A stretch of DNA of 8,632 nt. It comes from Bacillota bacterium. GTDB taxonomy: Bacteria; Bacillota; Clostridia; Christensenellales; Aristaeellaceae. The notes below the pieces were generated by a model that was not told the origin of the DNA, made no database searches, and worked only from the letters and a program-made list of their open reading frames with translations. Below are positions 1 to 4,232 of this stretch, piece by piece (position 1 is the stretch's first letter; each line of letters begins with the position of its first letter). Both the position numbers and the translations under genes were made by a program. The stretch is from positions 1-8,632 of the forward strand of contig JAEZTD010000388.1 in the NCBI GenBank assembly GCA_023443705.1, written 5' to 3'.

Positions 1-51
1 CGCTCACCCCACTTTTTCTTTCCAGCATGGCATGACATCTGACGAGGGCGA

Positions 52-127
52 TGGGGTGTAGCCAAGCGGTTAAGGCCCGGGGCTTTGACTCCCGTATGCG
101 CAGGTTCGAATCCTGCCGCCCCAGCCA
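52..127 (+). tRNA. tRNA-Gln (anticodon UUG)
   Basis: Complete cloverleaf. The acceptor arms TGGGGTG (52-58) and CGCCCCA (117-123) pair with one T-G wobble, and the discriminator is G124. The anticodon stem CGGGG/TCCCG encloses loop CTTTGAC with anticodon TTG at 85-87. The T-arm GCAGG/CCTGC has the standard TTCGAAT loop. CCA is encoded at 125-127. It delivers glutamine at CAA (and, by wobble, CAG) codons. It is the first gene of a five-tRNA cluster. No clear promoter is visible in the 51 bases upstream, so the transcript probably begins outside the window. Confidence 0.97.
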
Positions 128-131
128 ATGC

Positions 132-207
132 GACCCAGTAGCTCAGTTGGCAGAGCATCTGACTTTTAATCAGAGGGTCCGGAGTTCGAGTCTCCGCTGG
201 GTCACCA
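132..207 (+). tRNA. tRNA-Lys (anticodon UUU)
   Basis: Acceptor stem GACCCAG/CTGGGTC is fully paired, with discriminator A204 and encoded CCA at 205-207. The anticodon stem TCTGA/TCAGA encloses CTTTTAA, anticodon TTT at 165-167. The T-arm CGGAG/CTCCG has the standard TTCGAGT loop. Only four bases separate it from tRNA-Gln, so the two are surely co-transcribed and separated by RNA processing. Confidence 0.98.
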
Positions 208-216
208 GTAACTCGC

Positions 217-301
217 GCGGGCGTGGCGGAATGGCAGACGCGCCAGATTTAGGATCTGGTGTCCCAGGGACGTATGAGTTCGAGTCTCTTCGCCCGCACC
301 A
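217..301 (+). tRNA. tRNA-Leu (anticodon UAG, class II)
   Basis: An 85-base class II tRNA. Acceptor GCGGGCG/CGCCCGC is fully paired, with discriminator A298 and encoded CCA 299-301. The anticodon stem CCAGA/TCTGG encloses TTTAGGA, anticodon TAG at 250-252. The long variable arm folds as GTCC-CAG-GGAC (261-271), as expected for leucine. The T-arm is weak: ATGAG (274-278) against CTCTT (286-290) leaves a T-T mismatch at the second pair. The T-loop TTCGAGT is normal. The gene is probably functional despite the mismatch. It lies nine bases after tRNA-Lys in the same cluster. Confidence 0.95.
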
Positions 302-358
302 GAGGACGGCCTGCACCGGCTTAAAAGGGCGGAGTCCCTCGAAGGCGGAACGGTGTAA

Positions 359-432
359 GCGGGTGTAACTCAATGGCAGCGCGCCAGCCTTCCAAGCTGG
401 ATACGTGGGTTCGATTCCCATCACCCGCTCCA
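359..432 (+). tRNA. tRNA-Gly (anticodon UCC)
   Basis: Acceptor GCGGGTG/CACCCGC is fully paired, with discriminator T429 and encoded CCA 430-432. The anticodon stem CCAGC/GCTGG encloses CTTCCAA, anticodon TCC at 391-393. The T-arm GTGGG/CCCAT has a standard TTCGATT loop. It reads GGA/GGG codons. A 57-base gap without a recognisable promoter separates it from tRNA-Leu. A run of seven T starts two bases after the CCA (434-440), which may stop part of the upstream transcripts. Confidence 0.97.
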
Positions 433-451
433 ATTTTTTTGCCGAGGGTAC

Positions 452-480
452 TTGCAAAGACGAGAGATATGTGATACAAT
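452..480 (+). promoter_or_regulatory. Sigma-A promoter for tRNA-Gly(GCC)
   Basis: The -35 element TTGCAA (452-457) and -10 element TACAAT (475-480) are separated by exactly 17 bases, and a TG at 472-473 forms an extended -10. Initiation would fall near 487, about 28 bases before the mature tRNA-Gly(GCC). This gives the last tRNA of the cluster its own transcription start, just after the T-run that follows tRNA-Gly(UCC). Confidence 0.8.
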
Positions 481-514
481 ATCTTCCGCTGACGCTGGTT
501 CGGCAACACTCCAT

Positions 515-590
515 GCGGTAGTAGCTCAGTTGGTAGAGCGCAACCTTGCCAAGGTTGAGGTCGCGAGTCCGAGTCTCGTCTACCGCTCCA
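515..590 (+). tRNA. tRNA-Gly (anticodon GCC) with variant T-loop
   Basis: Acceptor GCGGTAG/CTACCGC is fully paired, with discriminator T587 and encoded CCA 588-590. The anticodon stem CAACC/GGTTG encloses TTGCCAA, anticodon GCC at 548-550, reading GGC/GGT. The D-loop keeps the GG pair that normally contacts the T-loop. The T-stem GCGAG/CTCGT pairs with a terminal G-T wobble, but the T-loop reads TCCGAGT, so position 55 is C instead of the near-universal U (pseudouridine). All other parts look functional. It has its own promoter (452-480) and is followed at once by a terminator. Confidence 0.95.
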
Positions 591-591
591 T

Positions 592-619
592 GGCCGCCTG
601 AAAAGGGCGGCCGTTTTTT
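592..619 (+). terminator. Rho-independent terminator of the tRNA cluster
   Basis: Perfect seven-base-pair stem GGCCGCC (592-598) / GGCGGCC (606-612) with loop TGAAAAG, followed after one G by six T (614-619). It starts two bases after the CCA of tRNA-Gly(GCC), so it ends the tRNA operon and insulates the TetR promoter downstream. Confidence 0.92.
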
Positions 620-656
620 ATTCCCGCGTCGCGGTCAGAGGCAGACCGGGCGCGCC

Positions 657-685
657 TTGACAAGGACGGCTTCACCTGTTATCCT
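657..685 (+). promoter_or_regulatory. Sigma-A promoter of the TetR-family gene
   Basis: Consensus -35 TTGACA (657-662), 17-base spacer, then TATCCT (680-685) as a -10 matching four of six consensus bases. It lies about 55 bases before the chosen start codon. The -10 is overlapped by the dyad described at 676-694. Confidence 0.7.
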
Positions 686-694
686 ATAAAACAG
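676..694. promoter_or_regulatory. Candidate operator dyad over the TetR-gene -10
   Basis: CTGTT (676-680) and AACAG (690-694) are perfect inverted arms around a nine-base centre, with one further symmetric T/A pair inside. The element covers the -10 hexamer. TetR-family proteins usually bind short dyads of about 15-20 bases and commonly repress their own genes, so this is a reasonable autoregulatory site. The assignment rests only on position and symmetry. Confidence 0.35.
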
Positions 695-738
695 ACCGCA
701 GTATTACATATGCAGAAGCCCGAAAGGGGATGGTTTTG

Positions 739-1446
739 ATGAAAAAAGGTGACGCGCGCCGCCAGGAAATCCTGCGGGCCGCCGAAAAGCTCTTTTACAT
801 GAAAGGGTACGAGTTTACCTCCGTGCAGGATGTTCTGATCGAAGCCGGCATCTCAAAAGGCGGCTTCTACCACCATTTTGAATCGAAGGCCAGCCTTCTT
901 GAGGAAATCGCGCTGGAGCGCACCGAGGAAGGCTATGAGCGCGCCGAGCGGGCGGTGAACGCGTGCGGCGGCAGCGCGGTGGAAAAGCTTAACCTGCTGT
1001 TTGACGTGGGCGGCTTTTTTGAATCGGGCGAAACGGAATACGTCAGCCTGATGATCCGGGTGATCTATCAGGATGGCTGCGTACAGCTCAGGGACATGGT
1101 GAAAAAACTGCGCGTGGCGCGGTACGAGCCCCTCCTGACAGGCATCGTGCACGAAGGCGTGGCTGCGAAGCTTTTCTACACCGGCTACCCGGACAGCGTT
1201 GCGAGGCTGATTTTGATGATGGACAACGCACTGACCGACGAGCTGGCCGGCGCGGTGGTGGAAGGAAGGGGAGACCCGGAGGCCATCCCAGCGCTGATGG
1301 AACTGCTGAACGCCTACAGAAACGGCGTGGAACGCCTGCTGGACGCGCCCTATGGCTCGGTGCGGCTGACCGGGCTTCAGCGGATTGCCGAGGTCGTGGA
1401 GGCCTACGAGCGGGACACCGCCAAGGCGCCGAGGGCAGGACAATGA
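739..1446 (+). CDS. TetR/AcrR-family transcriptional regulator
   Basis: A 235-residue one-component DNA-binding regulator. The N-terminal TetR domain is clear: a first helix with RRQEILRAAEKLF (about 7-19), then a helix-turn-helix at roughly 27-47 with the family signature around ISKGGFYHHF followed by ESKASLL. The remaining ~180 residues are the variable ligand-binding and dimerisation half and do not reveal the ligand. I chose the ATG at 739 because AAAGGGG at 723-729 lies about nine bases before it. The in-frame ATG at 730 would leave almost no spacing. It has its own promoter and a candidate operator over the -10. The amidase gene follows after 61 bases with no terminator between, so the two may share a transcript. 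Nothing nearby looks like a typical efflux-pump target. Confidence 0.9.
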   Translation: MKKGDARRQEILRAAEKLFYMKGYEFTSVQDVLIEAGISKGGFYHHFESKASLLEEIALERTEEGYERAERAVNACGGSAVEKLNLLFDVGGFFESGETEYVSLMIRVIYQDGCVQLRDMVKKLRVARYEPLLTGIVHEGVAAKLFYTGYPDSVARLILMMDNALTDELAGAVVEGRGDPEAIPALMELLNAYRNGVERLLDAPYGSVRLTGLQRIAEVVEAYERDTAKAPRAGQ

Positions 1447-1469
1447 TGGAAATGGAACTGCCTGGGCGA

Positions 1470-1509
1470 AAATCCTGTCTAAAGCCGGTAAGGGAGCGTG
1501 ACAGGATTT
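1470..1509 (+). promoter_or_regulatory. 10-bp inverted repeat framing the amidase RBS and TTG start
   Basis: AAATCCTGTC (1470-1479) and GACAGGATTT (1500-1509) are perfect reverse complements. The 20-base loop contains the likely Shine-Dalgarno AGGGAG (1491-1496), and the 3' arm covers the first two bases of the TTG start codon (1508-1510). There is no T-run after it, so it is not a terminator. In mRNA it could limit translation of the amidase. As DNA, the arm centres are 30 bases apart, near three helical turns, and could bind a protein. The structure is seen directly; its function is inferred. Confidence 0.5.
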
Positions 1510-2467
1510 GAAGAAAAAAAGGGTAATGATCGCGGCCATCGCGCTGATTGTGGCCGTGGCCGCGGGTTTTTTTGCGATGTTCCAAAGCATTTCAGACGCG
1601 CGTGACAGTGAACCCGTGACGGCGCCCACCATGGAAGCGTCTGCCACGCCGGAGGCGACCGAAACGCCCGTTCCTACGGAGGCGCCGACACCGAGTCCTA
1701 CGTCCGAACCGACGCCCACACCCCAGCCAACGCCCAGCCCCACGCCGGAACCGACACCCACCCCCAAACCGCTGCCGCTGGAAGGGCTGAAGATCGGTAT
1801 CGATCCGGGGCACCAGTTGCGCGGCAACTCCTCGAAGGAGCCCGTCTCGCCGGGCAGCAAGGAGAAGAAGGCAAAGGTCGCTTCGGGCACCTCGGGCCGC
1901 TTCACCGGTACGCCGGAGCATGTGGTGAACCTTGAGATTTCGCTGGGTCTTCGGGACGCGTTGACCGCGCTGGGTGCCGAGGTCAAGATGACGCGTGAGA
2001 TCGCCGACATTGACATCTCCAACGTTGAGCGCGCCAAGATGATGAACGAGTGGGGCGCGGATCTGGTGCTGCGCCTGCACTGCAACGGGGTTTCCAACGC
2101 TAAGGCCAACGGCATCGGCCTGTACGTCAAAAAGAGCGGCGAAGGCGCGGAGAAATCCCTTGCCGACGCCAAGATCATCATCAAGCACATGGTGGCATCT
2201 ACCGGTGCGAACGAAGACGGCGTGTTCCGCCGCGACATCTATTCCGGTCTCAACTGGTCCGAAGTGCCCAGCATTCTCGTTGAGATGGGCTACATGACCA
2301 ACGAGCGGGAGGACAAGCTTCTGAACGACCCGGAATACCAGATGAAACTGATCGACGGCATGGTGAAGGGCGTTGCGGAATGCTTCGGCCGGACGCTGGG
2401 CGCGGAAGCGCCGGCAAAGAGCGAGATCGTCACCGCCAATCCGATGGACTCGTCTATCGGCGAATAA
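1508..2467 (+). CDS. Membrane-anchored N-acetylmuramoyl-L-alanine amidase (Amidase_3)
   Basis: A 319-residue enzyme of the zinc-dependent Amidase_3 family, which cuts the bond between N-acetylmuramic acid and L-alanine in peptidoglycan. The N-terminus has a basic KKKR followed by a hydrophobic segment (about 6-25), an anchor or uncleaved signal. Residues about 30-90 form an extracellular Pro/Thr/Glu-rich stalk. The catalytic domain runs from about 93 to 294. The zinc ligands are H102 (in DPGH), E143 (in VVNLEIS) and H191 (in RLHCNG), and the catalytic glutamate is E259 (in VEMGYMTN). All key residues are present, so it should be active. The TTG at 1508 is preferred because it yields the complete basic-hydrophobic N-terminus and has AGGGAG eleven bases upstream; ATG 1526 would lose the basic residues. 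The gene sits after the TetR regulator and faces two spore-protein genes. A role in sporulation or germination is possible but unproven. Confidence 0.93.
   Translation: MKKKRVMIAAIALIVAVAAGFFAMFQSISDARDSEPVTAPTMEASATPEATETPVPTEAPTPSPTSEPTPTPQPTPSPTPEPTPTPKPLPLEGLKIGIDPGHQLRGNSSKEPVSPGSKEKKAKVASGTSGRFTGTPEHVVNLEISLGLRDALTALGAEVKMTREIADIDISNVERAKMMNEWGADLVLRLHCNGVSNAKANGIGLYVKKSGEGAEKSLADAKIIIKHMVASTGANEDGVFRRDIYSGLNWSEVPSILVEMGYMTNEREDKLLNDPEYQMKLIDGMVKGVAECFGRTLGAEAPAKSEIVTANPMDSSIGE
1667..1777 (+). repeat. Degenerate Pro/Thr-coding repeats in the amidase stalk
   Basis: C-rich imperfect repeats encode alternating PTP, PSP, PEP and PKP units (residues about 54-90). Such stalks are usual in surface-anchored wall enzymes, where they span or associate with the wall. 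Repeats of this kind tend to change length between strains by slippage. Confidence 0.75.
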
Positions 2468-2571
2468 ACCCGGAAGCGCGCATACAGCGTGCCGCAAATG
2501 CCGCGCGCTGAAACCGGGCATCAACAAAGTCTACATTTCAATCGTACCCGGTGGCTTGCACGCCGGGAACG

Positions 2572-2608
2572 GGATAGCGCCACCAGTACGAACTTGGTGG
2601 CGCTATCT
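2572..2608. repeat. Perfect 13-bp inverted repeat
   Basis: GATAGCGCCACCA (2573-2585) and TGGTGGCGCTATC (2595-2607) are exact reverse complements around a nine-base loop, extendable by a G-T pair at 2572/2608. No T-run follows on + and no A-run precedes it, so it is not a standard intrinsic terminator in either direction. Its 5' arm (GCCACC, 2579-2584) could instead pair with GGTGGC at 2550-2555, allowing an alternative fold with the neighbouring hairpin. It might also be a dispersed palindromic repeat of this genome. Confidence 0.7.
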
Positions 2609-2683
2609 GTACCTTCAGTCAGTGCGCCGTTCGGAAATCCGTGAGGGTTTCAGGCGCACGCAGGGTTTCCCCTCCGCAGCCGC

Positions 2684-2709
2684 AAAAAAGGCAATGTTTT
2701 TCAATGCCT
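2684..2709 (-). terminator. Rho-independent terminator of the SASP genes, - strand
   Basis: Read on the - strand, GGCATTG - AAAAA - CATTGCC (2708-2690) forms a seven-pair stem with one internal T-T mismatch, followed by six T (2689-2684). It lies about 42 bases past the stop codon of the downstream SASP gene and directly follows the strong 2711-2733 hairpin. The convergent amidase and spore transcripts therefore end in one compact two-way termination zone. Confidence 0.75.
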
Positions 2710-2710
2710 T

Positions 2711-2738
2711 AAGGCCGGGCAAAGCCCGGCCTTTGTTT
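2711..2738 (+). terminator. Terminator-like hairpin, + strand
   Basis: Perfect ten-base-pair stem AAGGCCGGGC (2711-2720) / GCCCGGCCTT (2724-2733) with loop AAA, then TGTTT (2734-2738). The stem is very strong but the T-tract is short and interrupted. It would end transcripts arriving from the amidase or from the structured region upstream. The same stem also forms in - strand RNA from the spore genes. Confidence 0.65.
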
Positions 2739-2750
2739 GGGCGCGTTCAG

Positions 2751-2963
2751 TTAGCGCTGACCCGACATCGAGCGCTCCTGCGCCTCGATCATCTTCTTGA
2801 CCATGGATCCGCCGATGGAACCGGCATCCTTGCTGGTCAGATCGCCGTTGTAGCCGTTCTTGAGGTTGATGCCAAGCTCGCTGGCGACCTCGTGCTTCAT
2901 GTTCCACATCGCCTGACGGGCCTCGGGGACGTTGATCTTGTTGCTGGAAGAATTGCTAGCCAT
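2751..2963 (-). CDS. Alpha/beta-type small acid-soluble spore protein (SASP)
   Basis: A 70-residue SASP of normal length. Alpha/beta SASPs coat DNA in the forespore, push it towards an A-like form and protect it from UV and heat; on germination the protease GPR degrades them as an amino-acid source. The GPR site region is visible as HEVASELG, with the expected cut after E25. The second conserved block follows: NLKNGYNGDL, then SIGGSMVKKMIEAQE (about 49-63). I chose the ATG at 2963: AAAGGAG lies about ten bases upstream and the protein opens with a typical short polar SASP leader. The in-frame ATG at 2984 has no SD at a workable distance. It is the second of two tandem SASP genes, 41 bases after the first, and ends in its own terminator zone. 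Expression is expected in the forespore. Confidence 0.95.
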   Translation of the reverse strand: MASNSSSNKINVPEARQAMWNMKHEVASELGINLKNGYNGDLTSKDAGSIGGSMVKKMIEAQERSMSGQR

Positions 2964-3004
2964 TGCTTCATCGCTCCTTTTCATTGTCGATTTTTTCTAC
3001 CGGC

Positions 3005-3202
3005 TTACTTGCCGGAAGCCTGGTTCTGGTAGTCGGTGATCATCTTCTTGACCATGTAGCCACCGACGTAGCCGTTGTCACGCGAAGAGAGATTGCCGTT
3101 ATAGCCCTGCTTCAAGTTGACGCCCAGTTCGCTGGCGATTTCGAATTTCATTTTCTCCAGCGCCGCTTCGCTCTCACGCACGTTGACTTTGCTCCTGCTC
3201 AT
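3005..3202 (-). CDS. Alpha/beta-type small acid-soluble spore protein (SASP), second copy
   Basis: A 65-residue paralogue of the neighbouring SASP. It carries the GPR cleavage motif FEIASELG (expected cut after E21), then NLKQGYNGNL and GYVGGYMVKKMI (about 44-55). The two conserved blocks that contact DNA are therefore intact. The start at 3202 has an excellent ribosome binding site, GGGAGGTG seven bases upstream; longer in-frame extensions lack one. It is the first gene of the pair and probably shares its transcript with the downstream copy. The two differ mostly at the N-terminus and in the C-terminal tail, so they are diverged paralogues and not a recent duplication. Confidence 0.95.
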   Translation of the reverse strand: MSRSKVNVRESEAALEKMKFEIASELGVNLKQGYNGNLSSRDNGYVGGYMVKKMITDYQNQASGK

Positions 3203-3231
3203 TTTTTTCACCTCCCGAATAAGTCTGATGT

Positions 3232-3260
3232 TATTGTGACCTCGTTCGAGCTTTTTAGAC
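3232..3260 (-). promoter_or_regulatory. Possible forespore (sigma-G-like) promoter of the SASP genes
   Basis: On the - strand GTCTA (3260-3256) and CACAATA (3238-3232) are 17 bases apart. Each differs by one base from the sigma-F/sigma-G elements GNATR and CATNNTA that usually drive SASP genes. The initiation point would leave a leader of roughly 25 bases before the ribosome binding site region. The match is modest and is supported mainly by the type of gene it precedes. Confidence 0.3.
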
Positions 3261-3332
3261 TGGTAGATTTTTGCGAGCAACATGGGCGGGGCTTTGTGAT
3301 GTCATCTTTAATCCCCTTCGATCATAAAATGC

Positions 3333-3363
3333 AAAAAAGCCCGCGCCGCCTTGGGAGGCGCGG
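3333..3363 (-). terminator. Rho-independent terminator after the MerR-family gene
   Basis: On the - strand CCGCGCC (3363-3357) pairs with GGCGCGG (3347-3341), with two further C-G pairs inside. Two bases (GC) later there is a run of six T (3338-3333). It lies about 65 bases beyond the regulator's stop codon. No other terminator is visible from yloU down to here, so it probably also ends read-through from recG. Confidence 0.88.
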
Positions 3364-3428
3364 ACTCGGTTTCGGTTCGTAGGACACTTACATGAAAAAT
3401 GTGCAGGCGTCACCGCGCGGGCGCGCAC

Positions 3429-4166
3429 TCACCGGACGCCGCTGCGGATGGCCGCGGTCATAAACACCGCCGTGCCCTCGCCCGCCTTGTCGATGTTTTT
3501 CTGAAATCGCTCATCCGATTCATACATCGACGCAAGGCCGAGCAGAATTTCGTCGGTGCAGTCATAGAAGTTCCGGGTGATGACGTCCTGCCAGCGGCGG
3601 ACGAGCGCCTGTGCCTCCGGGCTGTCCGGCGCTGCGCCGTCCGCGCTGAGCTTCGCGAAGCCTTCAAAAACGCCCTGCGTTTCCGCCTTGACGCGCGCCC
3701 AGTCGGCTTTGCCGTAGGTTGCCGTCCGTGCCTCCGACTGACGGTATGTATCCGTTTCGCCCCAGCGCTTCCGCGCCTCTTCCGAATATTTCGCCTTGGC
3801 CTCCTCGATCTCGGACATGTCAAACGCTTCCAGTTCCATGATGATTTCCCCCTTCATCGCGCGCTCCGCGAGGCCAATCAATCGGTCGAGCCTGTCCCGC
3901 CGCATGGCGAGCAGCGTCTGCTGTCTTTTCAAAGCCTCAAGCGCGTCGTAATCCGGGCGGGAGCGAATCCTGCGGATCTCGTCGATGGAAAAATCCAGCT
4001 CCCGAAAGAACAGGATCTGCGAGAGCTGACTCGGCGCGTCGTCGCCGTACAGGCGGTAGCCTGCCTCTGTGGCGGCCGACGGCTTCAAAAGCCCTTCCCG
4101 GTCGTAATAGCGCAGCGTGCGCGCGCTCACGCCCGCCATTTTGGCCAGTTCCCCAACGGTGTACAT
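3429..4166 (-). CDS. MerR-family regulator with TipAS-type ligand-binding domain
   Basis: A 245-residue drug-sensing activator of the TipA/Mta kind. Residues 1-70 are a MerR DNA-binding domain: MYTVGELAKMAGVSARTLRYYDREGLL is the winged helix-turn-helix, followed by a GYRLY wing. A coiled-coil dimerisation helix spans about 72-112. Residues ~120-245 fit the TipAS antibiotic-recognition domain: EEARKRWGETDTYRQSE, then FYDCTDEILLGLASMYESDERF. C203 in FYDC stands near where TipA-type proteins bind thiopeptides through a cysteine, but an alignment is needed to equate them. The start at 4166 has AGGGAGG seven bases upstream; the longer in-frame start at 4220 would lie in the promoter. Its promoter is a typical MerR type (4190-4220), so it likely activates itself when a ligand binds. 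It lies 66 bases after recG. Confidence 0.93.
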   Translation of the reverse strand: MYTVGELAKMAGVSARTLRYYDREGLLKPSAATEAGYRLYGDDAPSQLSQILFFRELDFSIDEIRRIRSRPDYDALEALKRQQTLLAMRRDRLDRLIGLAERAMKGEIIMELEAFDMSEIEEAKAKYSEEARKRWGETDTYRQSEARTATYGKADWARVKAETQGVFEGFAKLSADGAAPDSPEAQALVRRWQDVITRNFYDCTDEILLGLASMYESDERFQKNIDKAGEGTAVFMTAAIRSGVR

Positions 4167-4189
4167 TCGCTCGCCTCCCTTCGAAAGAG

Positions 4190-4220
4190 AGCATAAACCA
4201 TGACGCAGCGTCAAGGTCAA
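4190..4220 (-). promoter_or_regulatory. MerR-type promoter (19-base spacer) of the regulator gene
   Basis: On the - strand, -35 TTGACC (4220-4215) and -10 TATGCT (4195-4190) are separated by 19 bases. This is longer than the 17 preferred by sigma-A and diagnostic of promoters that MerR-family activators re-align by twisting the DNA. The spacer holds a dyad, described separately. The promoter begins 12 bases after the recG stop codon and has no terminator before it. Confidence 0.8.
4197..4217. promoter_or_regulatory. MerR operator dyad inside the spacer
   Basis: On the - strand ACCTTGACGC (4217-4208), a central T, then GCGTCATGGT (4206-4197): nine of ten positions are symmetric. Its centre lies between the -35 and -10 hexamers, as in known MerR, BmrR and Mta operators. 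The natural reader is the regulator encoded just downstream. Confidence 0.75.
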
Positions 4221-4232
4221 TAGGCGGAAATG

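Larger units (their letters stand above)
2469..2738 (+). ncRNA. Hairpin-dense amidase 3' region; candidate structured RNA
   Basis: This stretch has no credible protein gene but holds successive hairpins. (1) 2469-2518: CCCGG/CCGGG outside AGCGCGC/GCGCGCT, starting two bases after the amidase stop. (2) 2547-2567: CCCGGTG/CGCCGGG. (3) 2573-2607: a perfect 13-bp stem, GATAGCGCCACCA with its reverse complement, nine-base loop. (4) 2622-2659: GTGCGCC/GGCGCAC enclosing GAAATCC-GTGA-GGGTTTC, a GNRA-type tetraloop. (5) a terminator-like hairpin at 2711-2733. The wobbles (T2552-G2562, T2638-G2647, G2572-T2608) are G-U pairs only if + is transcribed; on the - strand they become A-C mismatches. It matches no RNA class that I can recognise. 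It could be a separate small RNA, a structured 3' UTR, or merely tandem terminator-like repeats. No convincing internal promoter is visible; TACATT at 2532-2537 with CTGAAA at 2508-2513 is weak. Confidence 0.35.

Noticed and set aside
51..514. Open frames across the tRNA cluster on both strands
   Set aside because: They are translations of tRNA sequence. Such peptides are often mis-annotated as hypothetical proteins.
1470..1509. Inverted repeat as a terminator between the TetR gene and the amidase
   Set aside because: A 20-base loop and no T-run after the 3' arm make intrinsic termination unlikely.
853..2238. 461-codon open frame on the - strand opposite the TetR and amidase genes
   Set aside because: It is antisense to two clear genes and has a low-complexity Gly/Val run that mirrors the amidase Pro/Thr repeats. 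No domain or SD is visible. High GC and codon bias keep such shadow frames open.
2547..2733. Hairpin series as a CRISPR array or insertion sequence remnant
   Set aside because: The hairpins differ from one another, there are no regularly spaced direct repeats, and there is no transposase fragment or target duplication.
2373..3032. 219-codon + strand frame over the amidase end, the intergenic hairpins and the SASP genes
   Set aside because: It reads the amidase in the wrong frame, crosses the terminators and is antisense to both SASPs. No family resemblance is visible.
3399..4196. 265-codon + strand frame opposite the MerR-family gene
   Set aside because: Composition is typical of antisense to a GC-rich gene, and it runs through the terminator and operator region of the real gene.
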